Shown: positions 8,720 to 18,900 of the stretch, in pieces
Layout of the letters: each line of letters begins with the position of its first letter
How positions within the stretch are numbered: the stretch's first letter is position 1
NCBI GenBank assembly: GCA_018676675.1
Contig: JABHEG010000050.1
Coordinates: 1 to 64,000, forward strand
From: Lentisphaerota bacterium
GTDB taxonomy: Bacteria; Verrucomicrobiota; Lentisphaeria; Oligosphaerales; JABHEG01
Length of the DNA stretch: 64,000 nucleotides
Direction of reading: 5' to 3'
Program-made: the position numbers and the translations under genes
The notes under the pieces: generated by a model
Seen by the model: the letters and a program-made list of their open reading frames with translations, nothing else
Told to the model about the DNA's origin: nothing
Database searches by the model: none

Positions 8720-9682
8720 TCACCGCGACAGCCACAGCAGCTGCTCGTCCCCCCGCACACACCAGCCTGCCTGAACTGCCGCTCCGGCAAACGACCTGAC
8801 CCTCTGCTGCGCTCCCTCGTGGAAACGGTTTGCCAGGCTCACGAGTCCTCCTTCAGCCAGAAGTCGGTCTAGCTCGCGCAACAACGCCCTGAAGTCCTCG
8901 GCTGTCGACAGAAAATCTCCTCCGACGAGACCGTTGCACACCACCAGTTGGAAGCCTCCTCGGCAAGGTACGTTCATGCCCGTTCCGGCCAGGAAGAGCA
9001 CACTCTTTCCAACGGGCAGAGCCGCGAGCTCGTCCTCCCGAGCCGGGTCGTGCGGAAGCCGTCGATGCGTAGCCATCCAGACCTCCAGAGGCTCTGCGGT
9101 CACGCCAACGCAGGCCACCATGCCGGCCTCGGCCGCGTCGAGGGCATTGGCAAGCTCCAGCGTGCCGTGCCCAACTCCGCAACCGATGTCCAACGCCCGT
9201 ACAGGGCCTGGTCTCCGGGAACCAAGCCACTCACGCACGCCGGCAAGCTGAACGGGGTACCGACCCGCCCGAGTCCCATGGCGGGGCGGATCAGCCAGCG
9301 CGCACAGGAGGGGCACGACCTCATCCGGCCTGAATGTCAGCCGTCCCGCGAAGGAGACAGGCAGAGCTGCCCAGAGATCAGGCAGAGACAGTGGCCGTCG
9401 ATTCCGTGGTCCCCGCAACGGCCGCTGCCGGGGACCGCACAATACGCCGGGGACCCACGTGACGTGCGGAAGAGCATACTGAGCCACCGTGTACAGCCCA
9501 TCGCAGAACTCTCCGACAGGAAGGTATCGCTCGTGGCTCTGTCGCAGCCGAGCATCGACAACAACACCGGCGGCCCACAGTGGTACACCGGCGTGGCGCC
9601 GGAAAATGGTCAGGCGGCGCGTCCACCGCTGGTTGAAGCGCTGGAGAGCCCGGACAGCGGTAGCAGAGATGGGCCAGGGCAT
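8720..9682 (-). CDS. Class I SAM-dependent methyltransferase-like protein
   Basis: 320 residues. SAM motif I is clear (RALDIGCGVGHGTLELA, about residues 163-179). Motif II/III regions and a strand reading GFQLVVCNGLVGGDFLS correspond to the CheR-like 'CRNVL' position, followed by FRALLRELDRLLAEGGLVSL. An N-terminal half of about 150 residues, rich in Arg and Pro, precedes the catalytic domain. The architecture is reminiscent of CheR-type enzymes, but no chemotaxis receptor or other che gene is nearby, so the substrate is open. It is transcribed divergently from the HD-domain gene across a 188-bp gap and converges with the sulfatase gene. The RBS is weak (GCGGAAC). Confidence 0.65.
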   Translation of the reverse strand: MPWPISATAVRALQRFNQRWTRRLTIFRRHAGVPLWAAGVVVDARLRQSHERYLPVGEFCDGLYTVAQYALPHVTWVPGVLCGPRQRPLRGPRNRRPLSLPDLWAALPVSFAGRLTFRPDEVVPLLCALADPPRHGTRAGRYPVQLAGVREWLGSRRPGPVRALDIGCGVGHGTLELANALDAAEAGMVACVGVTAEPLEVWMATHRRLPHDPAREDELAALPVGKSVLFLAGTGMNVPCRGGFQLVVCNGLVGGDFLSTAEDFRALLRELDRLLAEGGLVSLANRFHEGAQQRVRSFAGAAVQAGWCVRGDEQLLWLSR

Positions 9683-9870
9683 GGTTCCGCAGGGCGTCCC
9701 CGGTGAGGTATGAGTGAGTACGGAAGAGACTCAATACGGTATTGTCTGAGCACTGCCGATTCAAGATGGCAATGCACACCAGCGCGTTCCCGGTTGAGCC
9801 CCGGCCTCCACGACCGTACAGTAGAGGACGACACCACGTCGGTGACGATCCCGTAGAAAGCGAGAGCCCG

Positions 9871-11064
9871 ATGGTCAACTGCCAACTGATCGAGCGCGCT
9901 TACGAGTGCGCCCACATCCGCCGCTGGAACGACCACATCCGGCCGGTCGAGTTCACCGAACTCGACAAGCAAGCGCACAAGATGGTCATCGCCTACGTCA
10001 TTGCACGCTTCGAAGAGGAGGGCGGTGGGCAAGACATCGACTGGATCCGCCTGATAGAGGGAGGAATTTTCGAGTTCCTGCATCGCATCATCCTGACCGA
10101 CATCAAACCCCCTGTATTCCACAAGATGATGCGAGAGAAAGGTCGTGAGCTCAATAGGTGGGTACTCGGGAAACTCGACGATGAAATCAGCCAGGTCAAC
10201 GGAGGATTCAGCAAACGGTTCCGGCAGTACCTGTTCGAGCCCCAATACGCGCACCGCGAGAAACGCATACTGAAAGCTGCCCACTACCTCGCGACCCAAT
10301 GGGAATTCAATATCATCTACAAGCTCTGCCCATTCGCGTACGGCATCGAGCGGACGAAGGAAGAAATCGAGACGCTTATCGAGGATCACTATGAGCTGAC
10401 CGGGGTGCAGAGGATCTCGCTCAGCCGCAAAGTCGCCGGATTCGTGAACGTCTGTGGTCAACTCAGGTTCCAGCGACGATGGTCACAGTCGCCGCGGATA
10501 CCTGAGACGTCTGTCCTCGGGCACATGCTGGTTGTTGCCATCACCACCTACCTGTGCCTGCGTGACATCGGCGCCTCCGACCAACGCATCCAGAACGGCT
10601 TCCTGGGGGGACTCTTTCACGACCTCCCGGAGGTACTCACGCGCGACATCACCTCACCAGTCAAGAATGCGGTGGCCGGCCTGGACAGCATCATCAAGGA
10701 CTACGAGAAGCAGCAGATGGAAGAACGCCTGCTCCCCCTTCTCCCCGAAAGCTGGCACCAAGAGATCCGCTATTACACCGAGAATGAGTTCAGCAATCGA
10801 GCCATTGTGGATGACCAGGTGAAGCTCGGGTTGAGCGCTGAGGAACTGGGATCAACCTACAGCGACGCCCAGTTCAATCCGTTGGACGGGGAGGTGATAC
10901 GCGCGTGCGACCATTTGGCCGCTCTTATCGAGGCCTCCCTCTCCATAGGCCACGGCGTGACCTCCAAGCACCTGACCGAAGGCAGAGACCGCCTGCTCAG
11001 CCAGTACGAAGGCCGGAACATCTCAGGCATCGACTTCGGCCACCTGTTCTCCAGCTTCGCTTGA
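9871..11064 (+). CDS. HD-domain hydrolase (YfbR/HD_3-like)
   Basis: 397 residues from the ATG at 9871, preceded by AAAGCGAGAG; the open frame extends 43 codons further upstream but that part looks non-coding. The HD signature is present: a first His in GHMLVVAITTYL, the His-Asp pair in GGLFHDLPEVLTRDI, and a distal Asp in EVIRACDHLAALIEAS. This fits the HD_3 type that includes 5'-deoxynucleotidases and (p)ppGpp-type phosphohydrolases. It is about twice the size of YfbR (about 200 aa), with an extra N-terminal helical half (QAHKMVIAYVIARF, FEFLHRIILTDIKPP). Metal-dependent phosphohydrolysis of a nucleotide is the likely activity; the substrate is not evident from context. Confidence 0.75.
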   Translation: MVNCQLIERAYECAHIRRWNDHIRPVEFTELDKQAHKMVIAYVIARFEEEGGGQDIDWIRLIEGGIFEFLHRIILTDIKPPVFHKMMREKGRELNRWVLGKLDDEISQVNGGFSKRFRQYLFEPQYAHREKRILKAAHYLATQWEFNIIYKLCPFAYGIERTKEEIETLIEDHYELTGVQRISLSRKVAGFVNVCGQLRFQRRWSQSPRIPETSVLGHMLVVAITTYLCLRDIGASDQRIQNGFLGGLFHDLPEVLTRDITSPVKNAVAGLDSIIKDYEKQQMEERLLPLLPESWHQEIRYYTENEFSNRAIVDDQVKLGLSAEELGSTYSDAQFNPLDGEVIRACDHLAALIEASLSIGHGVTSKHLTEGRDRLLSQYEGRNISGIDFGHLFSSFA

Positions 11065-11077
11065 GGAGCCGAGTTTC

Positions 11078-14000
11078 CTACTCCGTCTCAAGGCTGCGGT
11101 AGTAGTCGCTGACAATGTCCCGGTACTCTTCCGAAATCTGGTTAATGTCGACATCGTCGCTGACCGCCCCACCTGTCTTTGATACCGACGCTACCGGCAT
11201 CGGCAGCACCACCCCGTTCGCCAGTTCCACTTGAGTGTCCTCAAGTCGACGCAGAACGCGCCGGTGCAGGGAGCCGAGCTTCTTCATCTTCTGCGGGGCC
11301 ATTTCTATGCCGCGCAGCGTTCGGGCAGCGGTGCCCAAACTTCCCGTTCCAAGGTACAGAAGCCGCGCGGTCGCATAGAGAGCTTCCGTCTCCTGACGCA
11401 GTTTCATTGGTGTCATACCATGGTCTTCCGTGTGAAGATCGCGCCGGGGCGCCTTCCCGAACATCCCTCCAGATTCAGACTCGCCCCCCAGCTTCCCGCC
11501 GCCGGTACTGCGAGCGTCCATGGTCGAATCTTCGTCCTCCGTGACCATGCCCTTCTGGAAGGGATCCTGCGTGCGTCGGGCGTGCGTCTTGCGCCCCTCC
11601 AACCCTTTGACGTGGTTCTCCACCAACTCCCCGGTGGCCTGCCCCTCACGACCAGCCCCGCTGCGCCCGGTCATCTCATTGTCGTTGGGGCGCTGATTGC
11701 CGGATTTGCCCTTCGCAGAGAAACTCGGCATGGGACCATCCATGATCCCCCACCCCATCTCGGTGTCCGCAATGATGTTGTTGCCTGTCGTGTCCTGGGC
11801 CTGCTGCTCCACCGAAGACGCCTGATCAAGCAGATCCCCCACAATGTCCTCCAGTTCGTCAGGAAGCGGGACAAGAGGAATCTCAGGGAACTCGTCCGTG
11901 TCAAAACTCTCCATGTTCCAGACGATATTGTCCGGAACATCAGGAAGCCACATCTCCACATCCTCGACCCGCTCCTTCGTGTTGCGAATCGCGTCGAGAA
12001 TGCTGTCTTCCTTCTGGACAGCGATCTCGATGGCCGGGGCATTCTCACTGTCCAGGGCCTGCTCTACATCCTCGTAGATCTCACGCATCTTGGAGTTGAG
12101 CTCGTTGCACACCGGCAGTTCCGGGAACTGGTACAGATCCTGGGCCATTTCCTCCAGCATCTTCGCCATCTCTTTCTGCTCCTCGTCCATCTCCGCCAAT
12201 TTCTTTCGGGCATCGTCATCCAGTGCCCCACGAGCCGCCAGATCACGCGTCACTTCCGCAATTTGAGCTTGCTTGGCTTCGAGCTGCTCAAGTCGATCCG
12301 CGGTCTCCTTAATGACTTCAGCGGCTTCCTTGACGATCTTCTGTGCGTTCTTCATTCGCCAGATATTGAGAATGTCCAAGGCCCGCAACAAGACCCTCAG
12401 CGCCTCCTCTTCGCTCTGGATCCCCGCTGCCAGATCGCTCTCCTCAAGGGCCTCGGCGGCGGCCAGCATCTTGCTATATACGTCATCCTTCTCAATCAGG
12501 TCATAGACCTGCCGGATCTGCTTGGCAAAGTCATCATCAACACGCTCCTCAATGAGCACGAGGCACTGGTCGGTGAAGGTGATCAGATCATTGGCCAACT
12601 GATCCTGGGCTTCGGCCAGGCCGGCCACGACACCAGCGTCCGCATTCGCGGCTTGGGCTTCCTTCGATACCTTCAAGTTCTTGCGCTGTCCCCCGACCAT
12701 CTTCTGAAGAGCGGCAAACAGGTCAGTCTTTTCCTGGTGATTCTGTTCACGGCCCAGGCTGGTGGGAATCCCGGTAAGCGCAGCCAGTATGTGCGTCTCA
12801 AGGCTGACACAGCGAGTCAGCTTCTCATTCACCGTTTCCTCGCCGGCACGATGGGCCTCCTCAAAGACCTCGAGCACCTGGGCCATCTCGTTGTCCACAA
12901 GTCCCGAGAGCACGTTGGCCAAGTCCCCCAACGCCGCTCGGTCGGCAAGCAATGCACCCGCAGAGTCGCGAATGGTCTTCTGAACGACCTGACATCCATT
13001 GATCTGGCCGCTGGTGATCTTCTTCCCAAGGACCGAAAGCTCCGACAGCCGCCGCGTGTTCTTCAGGTTCTCACGCTGCATCTTGATCAAAGCCAGTAGA
13101 CTGTCCTTGGCCTGCTGCACCACCTTCTTCTTCGCCTTTCGGCGGTCTTCCGGCACAGGAATGTTGATGTGCACGATCGTTGACCGACCACGGCGACGAA
13201 CCGCGTCCGGCCCATTGTCCTCAGCCCAGACTCGAAAGCGCAACGTGTCACCTTCCCGCGCTCCGAACGTCGGCAGATCCACAATGAAACGGCCGGCAAA
13301 CGTGGGACTCACCGCGTCCGGAATGGCGCTTGTTACTTCCTCGCTCTGCTCTTCCTCCAACAACCGCAGCAGACCGACCCGGACCACGCCATGGTCGTCC
13401 TCGACGCGAAATGCCAGCGGCACCTGCGCATCCTTGGAGGCCAAAATCCGCTGTTTGGTGTCGACCAATACCACCGATGGCCTCTGATCCAGCACAACCA
13501 CAAACGGCAGGGAACTGCTCGACTCAAGGCCGCTGTCAGCCGTGAGTTTCACTTTCGGAGCCCCCCCGTCCATCATGCGGAACTTCAGCTTGAATTTGCT
13601 CCTCCCGGCCGGCTTTGCCGTAGCCAGGACCGACTCATCCTGCCCCAACTCAACAACACTCAGCCCACACGTGGCCTTCCCGATCAACCCCACCTTCGCC
13701 CCCACCGGCACGTCCATGCTCTGCGACTCTTCGTCCAGGCGGAATTGGTCCTGACCCAGGTACTTCGGCGGCACGACCATCGCTTCCCAGCTGTCGAGGC
13801 CAGGCGGATTGGTCACGCTGATAGTGTACCAACGTGACTTCGCGTCGCCGCCAGCGACCCTGAACTTGGAGTCGTAGAACACGCCCTTCAGACGACAGAA
13901 ATGGCTGTCACCAGACGGTGCTTCCTCGCCATCCTCAATGCCCTGGCCGAGTGGGACCTCTTCCGCTTTCCCCTTGCCACGCTCCCAGATCACGCGAGCG

Positions 14001-14656
14001 TTCTTGGGCGTCGCACCCTCAAAGCGGACCTCGACGTCCACAGACTCGCCACGCAGCACGTTGGGATCCTCCGGGGTAACTGAGATGATGCGCGTCAGCG
14101 TGAACGGCTCAAGCCCTGCCATCGGCGCAACCAGTCGCCCCACGGCATATGTCATTCCCCGGGGAGTAAGAGCAAACAGCAGGCCTCCAACGACGCCCAT
14201 GCCGATCAGACCACGCTTGATCCACTTGAGGGGGTCCTGTGAGTAGAGACTTCGGTGATGGATCCCCTCCCAGTCAGGAGCGACCTCCTTCAAGAGTCCC
14301 TCGACAAGGCTGTCGGACTGAGGGTAGCGACCGGAAAGCTGCACGGCATTGATCACGTGGTTATCCACGTCCGGCATGACACGCTCAACAAGAACGGCCA
14401 TCGCTTCATCGCTGACCCGCTCCTTCAGAACATGACGGACGGCGTAGATACCGGCCCCGATCGTTCCCAACAGGCCCAGCCAGCAGAGCCAGCACAAGAA
14501 CGTCGGGAGATGGAAAACCAGATCCGCAACGCAGAAAGACAGAACCACGCCTGCCACGCCCGCAACCGCCCCAAGGCTGAACAACCCGCCACGACTGCGT
14601 ACATACCCTTTCCGCAGCCGGGCAAGGTGGAAGAAGACAATCTCTTGCTGGGTCAT
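11078..14656 (-). CDS. DUF4175-like large membrane-anchored coiled-coil protein
   Basis: 1192 residues from the ATG at 14656 (GAAAGG eight bases upstream). Two N-terminal transmembrane segments (about 23-85: LFSLGAVAGVAGVVLSFCV and LCWLCWLGLLGTIGAGIYA) are followed by a third near 165-190. Ig-like beta domains (about 195-470; FTLTRIISVTPEDPNVLRG) come next, then a long acidic helical and coiled-coil region (about 530-920) ending in a low-complexity Gly/Asp tail. This is the layout of DUF4175 proteins that usually sit with MoxR, DUF58 and BatA genes in planctomycete-like genomes. Here the DUF58/BatA pair is 45 kb away. The role is unknown, presumably an envelope complex. The opposite strand carries long antisense frames, as expected for GC-rich helical proteins. 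It is divergent from tsaD. Confidence 0.75.
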   Translation of the reverse strand: MTQQEIVFFHLARLRKGYVRSRGGLFSLGAVAGVAGVVLSFCVADLVFHLPTFLCWLCWLGLLGTIGAGIYAVRHVLKERVSDEAMAVLVERVMPDVDNHVINAVQLSGRYPQSDSLVEGLLKEVAPDWEGIHHRSLYSQDPLKWIKRGLIGMGVVGGLLFALTPRGMTYAVGRLVAPMAGLEPFTLTRIISVTPEDPNVLRGESVDVEVRFEGATPKNARVIWERGKGKAEEVPLGQGIEDGEEAPSGDSHFCRLKGVFYDSKFRVAGGDAKSRWYTISVTNPPGLDSWEAMVVPPKYLGQDQFRLDEESQSMDVPVGAKVGLIGKATCGLSVVELGQDESVLATAKPAGRSKFKLKFRMMDGGAPKVKLTADSGLESSSSLPFVVVLDQRPSVVLVDTKQRILASKDAQVPLAFRVEDDHGVVRVGLLRLLEEEQSEEVTSAIPDAVSPTFAGRFIVDLPTFGAREGDTLRFRVWAEDNGPDAVRRRGRSTIVHINIPVPEDRRKAKKKVVQQAKDSLLALIKMQRENLKNTRRLSELSVLGKKITSGQINGCQVVQKTIRDSAGALLADRAALGDLANVLSGLVDNEMAQVLEVFEEAHRAGEETVNEKLTRCVSLETHILAALTGIPTSLGREQNHQEKTDLFAALQKMVGGQRKNLKVSKEAQAANADAGVVAGLAEAQDQLANDLITFTDQCLVLIEERVDDDFAKQIRQVYDLIEKDDVYSKMLAAAEALEESDLAAGIQSEEEALRVLLRALDILNIWRMKNAQKIVKEAAEVIKETADRLEQLEAKQAQIAEVTRDLAARGALDDDARKKLAEMDEEQKEMAKMLEEMAQDLYQFPELPVCNELNSKMREIYEDVEQALDSENAPAIEIAVQKEDSILDAIRNTKERVEDVEMWLPDVPDNIVWNMESFDTDEFPEIPLVPLPDELEDIVGDLLDQASSVEQQAQDTTGNNIIADTEMGWGIMDGPMPSFSAKGKSGNQRPNDNEMTGRSGAGREGQATGELVENHVKGLEGRKTHARRTQDPFQKGMVTEDEDSTMDARSTGGGKLGGESESGGMFGKAPRRDLHTEDHGMTPMKLRQETEALYATARLLYLGTGSLGTAARTLRGIEMAPQKMKKLGSLHRRVLRRLEDTQVELANGVVLPMPVASVSKTGGAVSDDVDINQISEEYRDIVSDYYRSLETE

Positions 14657-14756
14657 CGCGCAGGCCTTTCGCTGGAGCCAAGCTACGCCCCTTTGCTTCG
14701 GCAATGAAAAGCGCCACCGGGCCGCTACATTACAGCGTTCCCGGCGCCTGGTCTCT

Positions 14757-14784
14757 TTGAGCGAGTCACGTGCGACTTTACTAT
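14757..14784 (+). promoter_or_regulatory. Possible promoter for tsaD
   Basis: TTGAGC at 14757-14762 and TACTAT at 14779-14784 are spaced by 16 bp, within the 215-bp divergent gap between the DUF4175-like gene and tsaD. It is a partial hexamer match only. Confidence 0.22.
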
Positions 14785-14871
14785 ACAGGCGGCCGCGGGC
14801 TGATGGCAATCGTTCCCCACATTCCTCAGGTCTGCCTGTAATTCAGAATCCAAACGCTGGTGGTTCCCCCA

Positions 14872-15939
14872 ATGATCGTCCTGGGTATCGAGACAAGCTG
14901 TGACGAAACCGCTGCCGCGGTCGTGGCGGACGGAGAGGACGTGCGTGCGAGTGTGATCTCTTCTCAGGTGGCCTTGCACGCGGGATACGGTGGCGTGGTC
15001 CCGGAACTGGCTGCTCGAGAACACCTCAAGAACATCGTCCCGGTCGTCACCGCAACCCTCGAACAGGCGGACCTCACTCCCGCCCAGCTCGACGCGATCG
15101 CGGTCACCGCCTGCCCCGGCCTTGTGCCGGCTCTGTGCGTCGGCGTCTCGTACGCAAAAGGTCTCGCCGCTGCATCAAAGAAACCACTGGTCGGGATCAA
15201 CCATTTCCTCGCCCACATATACGGTGCATTCCTCGAAGAACCCAGCCTCCTGGAAAGCCCCGAGACCTATCCGGTTCTGGCTCTCGTTGTCTCCGGGGGC
15301 CACACGGCCATCGTGCTCATCCGCCAGACAGGCCGAGCCGATATCATCGGGTCCACACTGGACGATGCCGCAGGTGAGGCATTCGACAAGGCCGCCAAAA
15401 TCCTCTCGCTGGGGTACCCCGGAGGCCCGGTCATTGACCGCATCGCGAGAGATGGCAATCCGGAGAGCGTTGACTTCCCGCGCAGCTTGACCGGCCGAAC
15501 CGGCAAGCCCGCAAAACCTGAAAATCGCTTCAATTTCAGCTTCAGCGGAGTGAAGACGTCCCTGCTGTATCGGGTCAAAGACTGCGAGCTCAACGACAGT
15601 GAACTCGCCGATGTCATCGCCAGCTACCAGGCCGCGATTGTGGACGTTCTGGTCACCAAGACCATCGATGCGGCCGGAGAATTTGCCGCCCCAACGGTCG
15701 TCCTCTGTGGCGGAGTCGCGTGCAACAGCCGTTTACGTGCGAAGATGGGGGAAACAGTCGCGGCGAGCGGACGAAGGCTGGTTGTTGCGGCACCAAAGTA
15801 CTGTACCGACAACGCCGCCATGGTCGCAGGCTTGGCCCATCACTATGTCCGCCGGGGAGACCAGTCGGGATTCGATCTTGCCGTCCGGGCACGGCTGGCT
15901 CCCGACCTCGGCATTCTGCCCTTTGCCCCCGGGGCCTAA
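14872..15939 (+). CDS. tsaD: tRNA N6-adenosine threonylcarbamoyltransferase TsaD
   Basis: 355 residues, the normal size. TsaD transfers the threonylcarbamoyl group to A37 of ANN-decoding tRNAs together with TsaB, TsaE and TsaC, none of which is in this window. Signatures: the N-terminal MIVLGIETSCDETAAA phosphate-binding loop, the metal-binding HFLAH pair in GINHFLAHIYG, SGGHTAIVLI, LDDAAGEAFDKAAKILSLGYPGG, and a C-terminal ALCGG-like VVLCGGVACNSRLR with YCTDNAAMVAGL. ATG 14872 gives the canonical start; a GTG four codons earlier is in frame but unlikely. It is followed after 26 bp by the DUF6259-like gene on the same strand. Confidence 0.97.
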   Translation: MIVLGIETSCDETAAAVVADGEDVRASVISSQVALHAGYGGVVPELAAREHLKNIVPVVTATLEQADLTPAQLDAIAVTACPGLVPALCVGVSYAKGLAAASKKPLVGINHFLAHIYGAFLEEPSLLESPETYPVLALVVSGGHTAIVLIRQTGRADIIGSTLDDAAGEAFDKAAKILSLGYPGGPVIDRIARDGNPESVDFPRSLTGRTGKPAKPENRFNFSFSGVKTSLLYRVKDCELNDSELADVIASYQAAIVDVLVTKTIDAAGEFAAPTVVLCGGVACNSRLRAKMGETVAASGRRLVVAAPKYCTDNAAMVAGLAHHYVRRGDQSGFDLAVRARLAPDLGILPFAPGA

Positions 15940-15965
15940 CGGCAAACGTCTCCTGGAGATCTCTG

Positions 15966-18900
15966 ATGACACAACAACTCAGTCAAACAGTGTCCGCCCT
16001 TCTTCTCGCCACGTGCTGCATTGCCGGAGGCGAGCCGATCGTTTTCGAGGTCAGCAACGGCCCATGGGAACGCTTCCGCCAGCCCGTTAGCCTCGCGGTC
16101 GCACACGAGTTGGCCGTTGCCCTTGAGGGACAACGCCTCGTCGAGCTCGATGCCGGGGGTGCCCCGGGGGCCGAAGCGCTCCACGCGCTGGATATGTCAA
16201 CGGCCGACTCCGCAGTTCTGGCCTGGATTCTCCCCGGCATCACGCCCCCGGGAGAGACACGCCGGTTCGCTGTAGTGCCGCCGCTCGCCACGCCATCGCC
16301 ACCCCCAACGACCGACCTAACCGTCACAACAACAGACGAGGCAATTGTCGTGTCCAATTCCTACTGCGCCGTCAGCCACCCGCTCAAAGGCAACGGTGGA
16401 TTCCCCAACCAAGTTGTGTACCAGCTCTCCGGCCATGCCGAGAACAGGCTGAAATTCCTGGACCGCCTGTATCGGCGCGAAACGGGAGCACAGCCCTCCG
16501 CCGCAAACGACTCGGAAGCCCGAGCTCAAGTCGTTTTCCAGAGCCCAGTCCGAGTGGTCATCGAGAGTGAGACCGGATACGGGGGGGGGACCTCAAAGGC
16601 CCCGGGGAACATCCGCGCCACCTACCGCTATGTCTACACTCCCTACTCACCCGTTGTCGAGGTGACCGCAGCAATCACACGCGACGACACCAAGCTCTGG
16701 GACGAACTGCATTTCCTTGAGCTGTCGCGCGAAGACTATCACTACACGACGTTTGTTACGGGAGAGGCGCCCCTGCGACGCCCCATGCAGACGCCAGGAA
16801 CAAAGAGTAAAGGGCACGGAGGCCAACACTGGGGCGTGATGGCGACAGAAGACGACGCCATGGGGGTAGGCTTCAGCGGAGCCGTGTGTTGGGATGCGTC
16901 CGACGAGTTCTACTACTACACATCAGCAGCCAGAAGCAAGTGGACGACGACTGAGAAGACCTTCGCGGGAGGACTCTACTTCGGGCCGGCCGTCAGCGAT
17001 CTCACCTGGTACTCGCGCTGGCTCGGTCCAGACCGACAGCTCCGCGTGACGGCCCTGCGTGACGGAACCGTCCAGCTGGCCGGTGGGGCAGATCCCCAGC
17101 CCGCCAAGGGGGCCTATGAGCTCCGCAACGCAGCCATCCGCATCGTCTTTGCAGATCCCGCCGCCGGCTTCGACTGCCTGGCCGTGGAGAACCTGATCGA
17201 AGGAACGACCCGTTTTGTCGAGACTCGACCGGAAGCCCCGGGACTATGGAAGCTTGAGTTCCGCTCCCCCGCTCCCCCGAAGCCGGCCGAGGCGGATGAA
17301 GCTCCAGCGCCCGAACCGGTTTTCCTGAGCAACCGAGATCCTGCCGCCCGAACGGGCAAGCTGGGAAGGAGTAAGGGAAAGACCGAACTGGTCCTCACCT
17401 GGAAAGGGCTCGACCTGCCGGATGAACCTGATGCCATCGATGTGACCTGCCGGGTCGCTCTGGGCAGTGGGAACGCAACAAGTAGCTGGCGAATCAACGT
17501 CACGAACCGCAGCAAGCGGTTGGGGCTCTGGGAGGCCCAATACCCTCTTCTGGCCACCGTCGCCCCCAAAGGAACGGCAGATGTAGCGCTTCCCGGCGGG
17601 AACTGGGGTGGTCGGCTGCTCCGCAAATCAAAGTCAACCTGCGATGCCCCCTATCCCTCAACCAGGTGCCCCGCTCAGTTCATGGCCTTCAACCGCGGGG
17701 ATGCAGGTCTTTACATCGCCGCCCACGATGGCGGCGCACGGGCGAAACGTCTCGTTGTGACCGCGCAGCAAGACGCAACGATTGCGACCTACGCCGAGGA
17801 CATGGGCGTCCCCGGCTCAAGCCAGGTAGCCCCGTTTCCCGTCGTTGTAGCCGCCTATCACGGAGACTGGTGGGAAGCCGCCCGAATTTACCGCCGGTGG
17901 GCCTCCGAGCAGTTGTGGACGCGCAAAGGCTGGGTCGAGGACCGGAAAGACATCCCGCTGGAGTTCAAAGAGCTGGGCGTCTGGATGCTCGGAGGAGGGC
18001 ACGGACGGGAAGCCCGCAGAATGATGATGCAGGCAGAGGCAGCGTTCCCTTTCACAGTTGGCCTCCATTGGTACAGCTGGCACATGATCCCGTTTGACCA
18101 CAGCTATCCCGAGTACTTCCCCACCAAGCCGGGCGTGCCCGAAGTTGTCCGCGAACTGGTAGGCCGCAACCAGATCATGATGCCATACATCAACGGCCGC
18201 CTGTGGGACCGGGACATTGACAGTTTCGCCACGGGGATCGATGGAGCATGCAAGCAGCCGGACGGCGATGTCTACACCGAAATCTACGGATCCAAACGCC
18301 GACTCTCTCCCATGTGTCCGGTCACCAGGCTGTGGCAAGACAAAGTCAACGAGATCTGCGAAGGTCTGATCACAGACGTTGGGGTGAACGCGATCTACCT
18401 GGATCAGATCGGGGCCGCCCGCCCCAGAATCTGCTTCGACCCAACCCACGGTCACCCTCTCGGCGGAGGCCGCCATTGGGTGGATGGGTATCGGGACATG
18501 CTGAACCGAACGAAGGCCACAGCCACGGCCCACAACGTCACGCTCACCACGGAGAACACCGCCGAACCCTACATGGACAACATCGATGGCTACCTGGCCT
18601 GGATCCCTCGATTCGACACAGATATCCCACTCCTCCCTGCCGTCTACTCCGGCTACACCGTCTACTTCACCAGCCCGCAAGACGCCAAGGACACACCAAG
18701 GGCATTCCGCCAGGCCCAGGCGCGAGACTTCCTGTGGGGATGCCAGCTTGGCTGGAATGGCAGCTGGATTGTCTCCGATGCCCACCGCGAGAAAACCGAC
18801 ATCCTGATTGACCTCTGCAAGTACCGGTTGGCCTGCAAGGAGTTCCTCGTCTACGGACAGCTCGTGGACGAACTGCGCCTCACCAACACCGTGCCGACCA

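Noticed and set aside
11231..13099. 622-codon open frame on the plus strand
   Set aside because: It is antisense to the helical part of the DUF4175-like protein, has Leu/Arg/His-rich composition without motifs, and is explained by codon bias in GC-rich coding DNA.
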